Shown: positions 51,741 to 60,150 of the stretch, piece by piece | Layout of the letters: each line of letters begins with the position of its first letter | Numbering within the stretch: the first letter of the stretch is position 1 | From: Halomontanus rarus | Lineage (GTDB): Archaea > Halobacteriota > Halobacteria > Halobacteriales > Natrialbaceae | NCBI RefSeq assembly: GCF_029338335.1 | Contig: NZ_CP119796.1 | Reading direction: 5' to 3' (one strand) | DNA: 64,000 nt | Translations under genes and position numbers: made by a program | Notes under the pieces: generated by a model | Seen by the model: the letters and a program-made list of their open reading frames with translations, nothing else | Databases searched by the model: none | What the model was told of the DNA's origin: nothing

Positions 51741-53009
51741 TCACTCCACGAACTGATCTAACGTCGCGTACAGCCCGTCTCGAGTCTCGCTAATCAGCGG
51801 CCCGTCGATGTCCAGCCCAAGGGTTCGAACCGCGGCGTGACCTACCTGCTCGCGAACCGTTTCCGGCGAGTAGACGCCCAGCCGCCACTGGGAGTACTGG
51901 GCCGCCCGGAGTGCATCCACGAGCGGTGACTGGTGTCCGAGCCGCCGAATGTCGCCGTTGACCACGACGCGACTCGTCGACTCGGTCATCGACGGGTGCC
52001 CGGGCACGTCGAGGATGACGCTGTCTTCCGGCACGCCCGCGTCGTCGGCGATCTCGAGCTCGAACTCGCGGATAGACCCGTGGTCCGCCTCGATGATCCC
52101 GCCGGGTACGTCGTCGATCTCCGCCCACACCGCGCGCTTGTAGAGGTCGCGGTGATCGAGCCGTCTCGAGAACTCCCGGGTCGCGTCGGTCTGCCGGAGC
52201 GCGACGATCAGATCGTGGTCGTCCATCCGCTGGAGCGTCTTTGCGTCGATGTCGGTCTCGGTTCCGTCTCCGCTCCGATCCTCGGCTCCGTCCGACTCGC
52301 CCTCGAGCAGGTGCTCCGTCGCACACCGAAGCATCGCCTTGGCGATCCGGGCGGCGCTGTGGTTGTACACCGTCGGGTTCATCAGCGCCCGGGCGACGAG
52401 CAGGCTCTCGGCGGTCTGGACGTTCCCCTCCCGCAGGACGAGCTCGCCGTCGACGAAGGTGAGTTCGCGGACGAGCCGCCCGTGGTCGATCGTCCCGTAG
52501 GGAACGCCGGTGTGGTGGGCATCGCGAACGAGGTAGTCCATCCGGTCGACGTCGAGCTCCCCGGAAACGAGCTGCCCGAACCGGCCCTCGCCCGCGACGA
52601 GTCCGGCGACGCGTTCGGGCTCGAGGCCGTGCTCCTCCAGCACGGTGGCGACCTGTCCCGACGCGAGGAGGTCGTCGACGTCGTCGTGGTACCGGCCCGT
52701 CCGCCGGTAGGTGACGTCCTCGAGATTGTGGCTGAACGGCCCGTGACCCACGTCGTGGAGCAGCGCCGCGGCCTGTACGCGGTCGGCCTGCGTCCCCTCG
52801 ACGCCGAGGTGCTCGAGGGCTTCACACGCGAGGTGGTAGACGCCGAGGCTGTGCTCGAAGCGAGTGTGATTCGCGGAGGGGTAGACGAGCGAGACGGTGC
52901 CGAGTTGGGCGATCGAGCGCAGTCGCTGGACCGTCGGCGTGTCGAGCAGGTCGCGCGCGACCCCGTCGATCGTGATGTGGTCGTGCACGCTGTCCTTGAT
53001 GATCTTCAT
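51741..53009 (-). CDS. HD-domain phosphohydrolase
   Basis: This 422-residue protein resembles archaeal and eukaryotic SAMHD1-like dNTP triphosphohydrolases. It starts KIIKDSVHDHITIDG and has the metal motifs TRFEHSLGVYHLACEALEHL near residues 48-67, AALLHDVGHGPFSH near residues 81-94 (the HD pair) and DVDRMDYLVRDAHHTG near residues 153-168. The C-terminal third has an acidic insertion near residues 236-256. A GATTTTTG element about 27 nt before the ATG supports the start. The substrate was not determined. Confidence 0.9.
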   Translation of the reverse strand: MKIIKDSVHDHITIDGVARDLLDTPTVQRLRSIAQLGTVSLVYPSANHTRFEHSLGVYHLACEALEHLGVEGTQADRVQAAALLHDVGHGPFSHNLEDVTYRRTGRYHDDVDDLLASGQVATVLEEHGLEPERVAGLVAGEGRFGQLVSGELDVDRMDYLVRDAHHTGVPYGTIDHGRLVRELTFVDGELVLREGNVQTAESLLVARALMNPTVYNHSAARIAKAMLRCATEHLLEGESDGAEDRSGDGTETDIDAKTLQRMDDHDLIVALRQTDATREFSRRLDHRDLYKRAVWAEIDDVPGGIIEADHGSIREFELEIADDAGVPEDSVILDVPGHPSMTESTSRVVVNGDIRRLGHQSPLVDALRAAQYSQWRLGVYSPETVREQVGHAAVRTLGLDIDGPLISETRDGLYATLDQFVE

Positions 53010-53152
53010 TACCGAGCGTTCGGGCGAGCCCTACAAAAATCGTGGTCTCGTTCGCGCCGATCGTCCTCTCCCCCGCTCTCGAGTGAACCGGATCGATACA
53101 CGAACGTGCACATAGAAACCCCTTTACCGGCCGGCTTTCAACAGCGGGATGA

Positions 53153-55438
53153 ATGAGTCTTGCCGATTCGGACCGCGAACTCGTCGTCGAGGAACTGGGT
53201 CGAGACCCCACTCCAGCCGAGGCGGCGCTGTTCGAGAACCTCTGGAGCGAACACTGCGCCTACCGCTCCTCGAGACCGCTCCTCTCGGCCTTCGACAGCG
53301 AGGGCGAGCAGGTCGTCGTCGGGCCGGGTGACGACGCGGCGGTCGTCGCGTTGCCGTCTCACGGTGACGGTGACGGTGACGGGGACGGGGACGGAGACGG
53401 AAGCGAAGACAGCGACCAGTACATCACGATGGGCATCGAGAGCCACAACCACCCGTCCTACGTCGACCCGTTCGACGGGGCGGCGACGGGCGTCGGCGGA
53501 ATCGTCCGCGACACGCTCTCGATGGGTGCCTACCCCATCGCGCTGACCGACTCGCTGTACTTCGGCGACTTCGACCGCGAGCACTCCCGCTACCTGTTCG
53601 AAGGCGTCGTCGAGGGGATCAGCCACTACGGCAACTGTATCGGCGTCCCCACGGTCGGCGGCAGCGTCGACTTCCACCCCGACTACGAGGGGAACCCGCT
53701 GGTGAACGTCGCCTGCGTCGGCCTCCTCTCGGCGGACGACCTCGTCACCGCCGTGGCCCAGCGACCGGGCAACAAACTCGTCCTCGTCGGGAACGGCACC
53801 GGCCGGGACGGTCTCGGCGGAGCATCCTTCGCCAGCGAGGACCTCGCGGAGGACGCCGAAACCGAGGATCGACCCGCGGTGCAGGTCGGCGACCCCTACA
53901 CGGAAAAGCTGCTCATCGAGGCCAACGAGGAACTCGTCGCCGAGAACCTCCTCGAGTCCGCTCGCGACCTCGGCGCGGCGGGACTGGGCGGCGCCTCGAG
54001 CGAGATGGTCGCCAAAGGACGGCTGGGCGCTCACATCGAACTCGAACGAGTCCACCAGCGCGAACCGAACATGAACGCCCTCGAGATCCTCCTCGCCGAG
54101 TCACAGGAACGGATGTGTTACGAGGTCGAACCCGAGAACGTCGATCGCGTCCGCGAGATCGCCGAGAAGTACGACCTGGGCTGTTCGGTGATCGGCGAGG
54201 TTACCGAGGAGAACTACGTTTGTACCTTCGAGGGCGAGACGGTCGTCGACGTCGACGCCTACTTCCTCGGCGAGGGAGCGCCGATGAACGACCTCGAAAC
54301 CGAATCGCCGCCTGCACCCGAGGCAGATCTTCCGGACGCGGACCTCGAGGAGGCGTTCGACGCGGTCGTCGGCAGCCCGAGTACCGCATCCAAGCGGTGG
54401 GTCTACCGACAGTACGATCACGAGGTCGGCGTCCGCACGAGCGTCCCGCCGGGAGACGACGCGGCGCTCGTGGCGATCCGGGAGACGGGCGCGGAGCCAC
54501 GGTCCGCGGAAACGTCGAGCGGTGAGAACCGCGAGACAGGGACTGGGCTCGCCATCTCCGCCGGCGCGGCCCCCAACTGGACGAGCGCCGACCCCGAGAA
54601 CGGCGCGAAGGCGGTCGCCCTCGAGAACGCGACGAACCTCGCGGCCAAGGGCGCGACGCCGCTGGCGGCGGTCGACTGCCTGAACGGCGGCAACCCCGAG
54701 AAACCCGATGTCTACGACGGCTTCTCGGGAATCGTCGACGGGCTGGCCGAGATGTGTTCGACGCTCTCGGTACCCGTGGTCGGCGGCAACGTCTCGCTGT
54801 ACAACGACTCGGCCTCCGGCCCGATCCCGCCGACGCCGACGCTCGCGATGGTCGGCACGAAGGCGGGTTACGACGCGCCGCCGCTCGAGGCCGCTCCCGA
54901 CGGGGAACTCCTGCTAGTCGGTCAGCGCGACGACGGGTCCGAGTTCGCCCTCGGCGGCTCCGAGTACCTCGCGCAGTTCGGCGGCAGCGACCGGTTCCCA
55001 GCGCTTCCCGACGAGCCCGCGGCGTTCGTCGAGGCGCTCGCCGGTATCGCGGACGCCGACGGCACACTCGCGGTCCACGACGTCAGTCACGGCGGCCTCG
55101 CGGTCGCACTGGCCGAGATGGTCACGCCCGACGCGGGCCTCGAGGTTACCCTCTCGACCGACGATCCCGCCGGCACGCTGTTCCACGAGGCGGCCGGCCG
55201 CGCACTGATCCAGACGACCGACCCCGAGGCCGTTCGCGAGGCGTTCGACGGGGTCGCACCGGTCGTCGCCCTCGGAAGTGGAACCGACGACGGGACGTTG
55301 TCGGTCGCTTTCGAGGCGGAAGGTGAGGGCGAGAGCGAAGGCGAGAGTAAGAGTACGGAAGAAACCGCTCGCACACTGACAGCCGACGCCGAGACCATTC
55401 GCGAGCTGCGATCGATCATCGAGACGGAACTCGAGTAG
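53153..55438 (+). CDS. purL: Phosphoribosylformylglycinamidine synthase II (PurL)
   Basis: This 761-residue enzyme is the ATP-dependent amidation subunit of FGAM synthase in purine synthesis, working with PurQ and PurS, which are not in the window. The N-terminal LWSEHCAYRSS near residues 30-40 holds the catalytic His, followed by VVVGPGDDAAVV near residues 54-65 and ITMGIESHNHPSYVDPFDGA near residues 91-110. A second AIRS-like half carries CLNGGNPEKP. A run of Gly-Asp dipeptides at residues 71-83 inserts between two conserved strands and comes from a GGTGAC repeat. TTTACC lies about 28 nt before the ATG. Confidence 0.95.
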   Translation: MSLADSDRELVVEELGRDPTPAEAALFENLWSEHCAYRSSRPLLSAFDSEGEQVVVGPGDDAAVVALPSHGDGDGDGDGDGDGSEDSDQYITMGIESHNHPSYVDPFDGAATGVGGIVRDTLSMGAYPIALTDSLYFGDFDREHSRYLFEGVVEGISHYGNCIGVPTVGGSVDFHPDYEGNPLVNVACVGLLSADDLVTAVAQRPGNKLVLVGNGTGRDGLGGASFASEDLAEDAETEDRPAVQVGDPYTEKLLIEANEELVAENLLESARDLGAAGLGGASSEMVAKGRLGAHIELERVHQREPNMNALEILLAESQERMCYEVEPENVDRVREIAEKYDLGCSVIGEVTEENYVCTFEGETVVDVDAYFLGEGAPMNDLETESPPAPEADLPDADLEEAFDAVVGSPSTASKRWVYRQYDHEVGVRTSVPPGDDAALVAIRETGAEPRSAETSSGENRETGTGLAISAGAAPNWTSADPENGAKAVALENATNLAAKGATPLAAVDCLNGGNPEKPDVYDGFSGIVDGLAEMCSTLSVPVVGGNVSLYNDSASGPIPPTPTLAMVGTKAGYDAPPLEAAPDGELLLVGQRDDGSEFALGGSEYLAQFGGSDRFPALPDEPAAFVEALAGIADADGTLAVHDVSHGGLAVALAEMVTPDAGLEVTLSTDDPAGTLFHEAAGRALIQTTDPEAVREAFDGVAPVVALGSGTDDGTLSVAFEAEGEGESEGESKSTEETARTLTADAETIRELRSIIETELE
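53361..53400 (+). repeat. In-frame GGTGAC-type repeat in purL
   Basis: Six to seven imperfect GGTGAC/GGGGAC/GGAGAC hexamers encode a Gly-Asp run of about 13 residues inside purL. It falls in a surface loop between conserved strands, so length changes are probably tolerated. Confidence 0.85.
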
Positions 55439-55580
55439 GACTCGAGTTGCTGGTACTCGAGGACCGAGGAACCGATACGGACACCGCGATGGAGCAACTC
55501 TCCTCGGGTTTTCCCGGTATATTGATATACTTTCGCTACAAGTCGTACGACGACTAGCCGTTTCGGAGGCACATTTACGG

Positions 55581-56201
55581 ATGGCAGAGTATCCACACGC
55601 CCTGATCGTCGAAGATGAACCCGACCTGGCGAACCTCTACGCAGCCTGGCTGCAAGACGCCTGTACGGTCGAAACGGCCTACGACGGCACTCAGGCCCTC
55701 GAATCGATCGACGAATCGATCGACGTCGTCCTGTTGGACCGGCGGATGCCGGGACTCTCGGGAGACACCGTCCTCGACACGATTCGGGACCGCGACCTCG
55801 ACTGTCGCGTCGCGATGGTGACCGCGGTCGAACCGGACTTCGACATCATCGGTATGGGATTCGACGACTACCTCGTCAAACCCGTCTCCAAAGACGAGTT
55901 GCTCTCGATCATCGACCAGTTGATGCTGCGCTCGGCGTACGACGAACAGCTTCAGGAGTTCTTCGCGCTGGCCTCGAAGAAGGCGCTCCTCGACGCCGAG
56001 AAAACGGAGGCCGAACGCCGCTCGAGTCAGGAGTACGCGACCCTCGAGGATCGGCTGGCGGTGCTCCGGACGCAGGTCGACGATACGATGACCGAATTAC
56101 TCGAGCAGGACGTGTACCGACGGCTCTGTCAGGACGTGACGCGCGAGTCGGTGGCCGACTTCGACGCCGACTCGAACTCGAACTCGAACTCGAGCGAGTA
56201 A
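55581..56201 (+). CDS. Response regulator with HalX domain
   Basis: This 206-residue protein has a receiver domain with the acidic pair EDEP near residues 11-14, phospho-accepting Asp near residue 52 (VVLLDRRMPGLSG) and Lys near residue 98 (DYLVKPVSKDEL). A C-terminal HalX helical domain follows (residues about 130-190, ending RLCQDVTRESVADFD) and then an Asp-Ser-Asn repeat. HalX regulators are haloarchaeal and often act with PAS kinases. TATATTGATATA at 55518-55529 and GGAGG at 55565-55569 suggest a leadered message, unlike most genes here. It is convergent with the kinase-like gene at 56238. Confidence 0.92.
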   Translation: MAEYPHALIVEDEPDLANLYAAWLQDACTVETAYDGTQALESIDESIDVVLLDRRMPGLSGDTVLDTIRDRDLDCRVAMVTAVEPDFDIIGMGFDDYLVKPVSKDELLSIIDQLMLRSAYDEQLQEFFALASKKALLDAEKTEAERRSSQEYATLEDRLAVLRTQVDDTMTELLEQDVYRRLCQDVTRESVADFDADSNSNSNSSE

Positions 56202-56217
56202 GCGAGTAAGCGAGTAA
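56168..56217 (+). repeat. Tandem repeats across the response regulator stop codon
   Basis: The hexamer AACTCG repeats in frame up to the end of the gene, then the 8-mer GCGAGTAA repeats three times (56194-56201, 56202-56209, 56210-56217). The first 8-mer supplies the stop codon TAA. The repeats therefore change unit length exactly at the gene end. Confidence 0.85.
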
Positions 56218-56237
56218 CGGGACGAGGGCAGCGGTCG

Positions 56238-58283
56238 TCACGTTGGCTCGAGCGTCGTCACGCCGTGCACTTCGAAACGGGTTCCACCGTTCTCACCGTT
56301 CGAGATCGAAACCGACCAGTCGTGAGCCTCCGCGATCGCCCGGGCAACGGCGAGTCCGAGTCCGAGGTCGTCGATGCCGTCACCGTCGTCCGGGGTCGGG
56401 TCGAGAACCCGGTCGTGTGCGGACGGCGGGATTTCGGAAGCGTCGTCGAGTAGATAGAAGCCGCGAGAGGAGTCGGCGTTAGCGTTAGCGTTGGCTATCG
56501 AATTTGAATCGGTACCAGAACGTGTCCCGGAACTAGTAGTGACACCGGCACCGAAACCGGTACCGACACTGGCTCCCGACGTACCCGATACCTCGAGTCC
56601 GATGAGTCCCACCTGCACCGTAACGTCGCCGGTCGACCGAGCGTCGGCGTCGTTGAAAATCGTTTCGAGCATGTTCCCGAAGCGATCGGGATCCGCACGG
56701 AGCACTGCCGACTGCTCGACGACGACGTTAGCGGACTCGATTCGCGAGGCTTCGACCGCCGCCTCGATCGCGGTCTCGAGGTCGATCCGGGTACGGGTAC
56801 CGACGGTCGTCGCGTTACGCGCGAACTCCTGAATTTCGTCGACGAGACGTTCCGCTCGGTCGAGCGTCTCCTCGACGGTGTCCTCCGCGAGCGGGAACTC
56901 CCACTCCCACTCTCCTTCGCTCTCACTCTCACTCTCGGTGTCGCTGTCCAGGCCGTCGGTTTCTCCCCCCTTGTTCTCGAGCGCATCGGCGACGGCGGCG
57001 AGTTCGCGATCGAGATCCTCCGAGAGGACGGTTGCGACCGCCTCCAACCGTTCGGTCTGGCGCTCGAGTCGTTCGGTCCGTTCGCGTAACACGCGCTCGC
57101 GATCCGCTCGGTCGAGGGCGGCGCGGGTGTTCTCGACGAGCGTCGAGAGGAGATCGAGATCGGACTCGTCGAACTGGTGGGGCTCGAGCGAGCCGGTCAT
57201 GAGTACGCCGTGAGTTCCGATCGGGACGATGATCTCCGATCGGATCGGCGTCTCCGGATTGTAGATCCCCTCGACCTCCTTAAGGTCGTCGTAGAGTTCG
57301 GCCTCGCCGGCCTCGAAGACGTTCCAGACGAGACCCTCGCCCTGTCCGAATCGGGGGAGACCGCCGAACTCGTCGTGGGCGCCGGCGGTCCCGGCGACCG
57401 GATCGAGGTACCCGTGCTCGTCGTCGAGCAACCAGACGCCACTGATGGGGAGATCGAGCAGGTCGCTCCCGGCGTGGACGGCGATCGCACAGATCTCTTC
57501 GGGATCGTCGGACTGGAGCAACCAGCGGGTGACCTCGTGCAGGGAGGTGACGATGCGCTCGTACTCGCGCTGTTCCGTGATGTCGCGGACGACACCGGCG
57601 AGTTTCGCGTCGCCGTCATCGACCGGAACCATCCGGACGTTGCCGACGCGATCGGTTCCGGTGGCGTCGCTGAACGGTATCTCGAGCTCCCGGTGGGTCG
57701 TGTTTCCAACGTCGAGGTCGTTGATCGCCTGGCCGATATCGACGGCGTGGTCCGTATCGATCTCGGCTTGCTTGAGGATGGTTTCGACGTGTTTGCCGAC
57801 GACCTCCTCGCGGTCGACACCGAGTCCGCGCTCGAGTGCCCTGTTGATCGAAGCGATACGATTGTTCCGGTCGAGCGTGAAGACGCCGTCTTTGATTGCC
57901 TCGACGACGGCCCCGTGCTGGGCGAGTTTGGTCTCGCGGTCCTTGCGGTCGGTAACGTCGCGCATGTAGACCGAGAGCCCGCTCTCGGAGGGGTACGCCT
58001 GCGCCTCGAGCCACGTGTCGAGTGGCATGTGGTAGACCTCGAAGGAGACCGAGACCTGTTCGTCCATCGCGTGGTAAAACCCGTCTGGAAACTGAGTTTC
58101 GACGGTTTCGGGGAACTCGTCCCACATCACTCGACCGATCAGGTCTTCGCGGGAGCGTTCGAGCAGCGCCTGAGCGGCGTCGTTGAGGTAGGTGAAGCGC
58201 CAGTCGGTGTCGAGTGCGAAGAACGCGTCCTCCACGCGGTCGATCACCGACGTGGATATCGATCGAAAGTCGTTTTCCGTCAC
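56238..58283 (-). CDS. PAS/GAF kinase-like protein lacking the phospho-acceptor His
   Basis: This 681-residue protein has two PAS domains (about residues 10-115, closing MRDVTDRKDRE, and about 120-245, closing VVRDITEQREYE), a GAF domain (about 250-395, with LDLPISGVWLLDDEHGYLDP), and a kinase-like C-terminus. The dimerisation helix reads VLSEDLDRELAAVADAL, with Glu where the acceptor His is expected. The ATP domain keeps DDLGLGLAVARAIAEAHDW, but its N box (NMLETIFNDADA) and G1 box (DDASEIPP) are altered. It is probably a sensor without kinase activity. It is convergent with the HalX response regulator, 36 bp apart. Low-complexity Ser/Glu and Asn/Ala insertions are visible. Confidence 0.85.
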   Translation of the reverse strand: MTENDFRSISTSVIDRVEDAFFALDTDWRFTYLNDAAQALLERSREDLIGRVMWDEFPETVETQFPDGFYHAMDEQVSVSFEVYHMPLDTWLEAQAYPSESGLSVYMRDVTDRKDRETKLAQHGAVVEAIKDGVFTLDRNNRIASINRALERGLGVDREEVVGKHVETILKQAEIDTDHAVDIGQAINDLDVGNTTHRELEIPFSDATGTDRVGNVRMVPVDDGDAKLAGVVRDITEQREYERIVTSLHEVTRWLLQSDDPEEICAIAVHAGSDLLDLPISGVWLLDDEHGYLDPVAGTAGAHDEFGGLPRFGQGEGLVWNVFEAGEAELYDDLKEVEGIYNPETPIRSEIIVPIGTHGVLMTGSLEPHQFDESDLDLLSTLVENTRAALDRADRERVLRERTERLERQTERLEAVATVLSEDLDRELAAVADALENKGGETDGLDSDTESESESEGEWEWEFPLAEDTVEETLDRAERLVDEIQEFARNATTVGTRTRIDLETAIEAAVEASRIESANVVVEQSAVLRADPDRFGNMLETIFNDADARSTGDVTVQVGLIGLEVSGTSGASVGTGFGAGVTTSSGTRSGTDSNSIANANANADSSRGFYLLDDASEIPPSAHDRVLDPTPDDGDGIDDLGLGLAVARAIAEAHDWSVSISNGENGGTRFEVHGVTTLEPT

Positions 58284-58690
58284 GGTTGCCCTCCGCTATC
58301 AGCTTCGATCGCGTTTCCGAACCCGGTTTTGGTTTGGATTCCGGTTCCGGTTCCGGTCCCGGTCTCGGTTCCAGTGTCTCCCTCTCTCGCCGACGTCATC
58401 ACTCGCAGTCGCTCCACCTCCACGCCAACTGAAACGTCTGAACCGGTCATCGATGCGTGTCGTTAGCACGTAGTTACACAAGTGGTTATTTGAGTGTCGT
58501 GGCCGAGTGATCGATGGATCGTCTCGCTCGGGTCACCGTCGTCCGACCCGACGACGAAACGTCGGCCGTGCGGTCTCGAGTACCTGGTCGGACTCGATCG
58601 CCGAGCGTCGACGCGGCAGGTGTGAGCCGGTCACAGTGGGAGATCCGGGAGTCAGGTTCGGCGGACCGACGTTCGACCGATCGTCCCGCT
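58284..58690. other. Gene-free spacer with GGTTCC repeats
   Basis: No convincing gene is visible in this 407-bp stretch between the start of the PAS/GAF protein gene and the end of the GNAT gene. From about 58312 to 58378 it contains tandem GGTTCC/GGTCCC-type hexamers of the kind found inside nearby genes. The rest carries no recognisable feature; part probably holds the promoter of the kinase-like gene. Confidence 0.5.
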
Positions 58691-60073
58691 TCAGAAGAAG
58701 TCCCGCAGGTAGACCGGCGTCGACGGAAAGAACGCTGCGAGCGTCTCCGTTACCCGCTCTCCGGAGACGGCGAGCCGGCCCGCCCGCTCGAGGGTCTTTG
58801 CCGACCGGTAGCCGACCGCGAGTTGCGAGAGGGCGCCGATATCGATCGCCGCGTCCGGGTCGGCAAACGGCGTCGCGGACTCGCGTTCGCAGGTCACGGC
58901 ACCGTCACTATCCTCTCCGATGCCGTTCTCAGGCGACACGGAGAGACCGAACACCCCGTCGTTCCACTCGACTAGCGGGTCCTCCACGGCGAGTGTCACG
59001 CGCGGTCGGTCGCCCGCCTCGAACGGTTCGAAGCTCTCGAGGCGTTCGAGACCGGAATACGAGAGCGCGGAAAGCGTCTCCGCGACGTCGACGATCCGGA
59101 CCATCGGTCCCGGCTCGACGGTACAGTCGACGCCGGCGGGATCCCCGACCAGATCGAGCAGTCGCGACTCCTCAGGTGCGGGCAGTCGGATCCTACCCAC
59201 CTGCGAGTCGTGGTTGTAACAAAACGAGAGCAGCGCCAGATAGGCCTCGTGGTCGACGAACGCCAGTTCATCTACGGCCATCGTCGGCTCGTCCCTCCCG
59301 TTTTCTCCCCCTGCCTCTCTCTCCTCCTCGATGGTGTAGGTGAGATACCCCCGCACCTCGCCGTCTCGTTCCCACGCGTAGACGAACGGATCCGTCTCCC
59401 AGCTCGAGAACACGCGGTGGCGCCACCACTCCTCGTCGCGGGCGAGCGAGAGCGCGTACTCGCTCGCGTGGGTCTCGTAGACGGGGACGAGCGACTCGTA
59501 GTCGTCGGCCTCGACCCGTGAGAACGAGCCCTTCCGTTCACCGGCGGCGAACGCGAGCGTCTCCGGATCGCACTCGTAGACCGTCCGCTTGTTGGAGGTG
59601 TCCCAGCCGTACTGACGGTAGAACCCGTACTCGAACGGCCAGAGGAGCGAGAAGCGGGCGTCTCGCTCGCGATACTCCTCGAGCGAACGTCGGAGGAGTT
59701 CCCGGACGAAGCCGCCGCGGCGGTTCTCTGGCGGTGTGGCGACCGCGGAGAGTCCAGGTGCGGCGTGGAAGTCGCCGCGGACGCGAGCGTCGAACCAGTG
59801 GTGACGACAGACGGAAAGCGGGCGCTCGAGCTCGCTCTCGGCCCCGGTATCGGTATCGGTATCGGTATCGGTATCGGTATCGGTATCGGTATCGGTACCG
59901 GTATCTGCGGTCTCCCCCTCGGGATACAACCCGCGGCGACTCCCGAGTTTCGCACGTTCGGGTTCCTCCTCTGGATCGTACTCCGTCGGTCCATCCGTCG
60001 GTGCGAACGCGTAGCTGACGTACTCGTGGAACACGTCCCGCTGCTCGTCGGGAAGCGGGCGATAGTCGGCCAT
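58691..60073 (-). CDS. Eis-like GNAT acetyltransferase
   Basis: This 460-residue protein resembles the Eis group of N-acetyltransferases with two GNAT-like domains and a C-terminal SCP-like domain. The acetyl-CoA motif region reads LSAVATPPENRRGGFVRELLRR near residues 106-127 (basic P-loop-like RRGG), followed by FSLLWPFEYGFYRQYGWD near residues 139-156. The C-terminal TALAVEDPLVEWN-like and FAAFFPS-type segments fit SCP2. A 10-unit Asp-Thr repeat near residues 57-77 precedes the catalytic part. The acetyl acceptor is unknown. The ATG at 60073 matches the expected N-terminus. Confidence 0.88.
   Translation of the reverse strand: MADYRPLPDEQRDVFHEYVSYAFAPTDGPTEYDPEEEPERAKLGSRRGLYPEGETADTGTDTDTDTDTDTDTDTDTGAESELERPLSVCRHHWFDARVRGDFHAAPGLSAVATPPENRRGGFVRELLRRSLEEYRERDARFSLLWPFEYGFYRQYGWDTSNKRTVYECDPETLAFAAGERKGSFSRVEADDYESLVPVYETHASEYALSLARDEEWWRHRVFSSWETDPFVYAWERDGEVRGYLTYTIEEEREAGGENGRDEPTMAVDELAFVDHEAYLALLSFCYNHDSQVGRIRLPAPEESRLLDLVGDPAGVDCTVEPGPMVRIVDVAETLSALSYSGLERLESFEPFEAGDRPRVTLAVEDPLVEWNDGVFGLSVSPENGIGEDSDGAVTCERESATPFADPDAAIDIGALSQLAVGYRSAKTLERAGRLAVSGERVTETLAAFFPSTPVYLRDFF
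59845..59904 (-). repeat. Ten-unit in-frame hexanucleotide repeat
   Basis: Ten consecutive CGGTAT units (plus-strand reading), only the ninth changed to CGGTAC, encode an Asp-Thr run in the GNAT protein. This is the longest microsatellite in the window, and its near-perfect state suggests recent slippage. Confidence 0.92.
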
Positions 60074-60150
60074 ACGTGGGTGAGCACGCGGAACCGAAAA
60101 GTAGGTTCGGGAGTCGTGTTAGCACGTGTGCTGTCCGCAATCTGACCGAC

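Noticed and set aside
57177..58466. Plus-strand frame opposite the PAS/GAF protein
   Set aside because: The minus strand carries recognisable PAS and GAF segments; the plus-strand product has none.
59845..59904. CRISPR-like repeat
   Set aside because: The 6-bp units have no spacers between them and lie in frame in a gene. It is a microsatellite.
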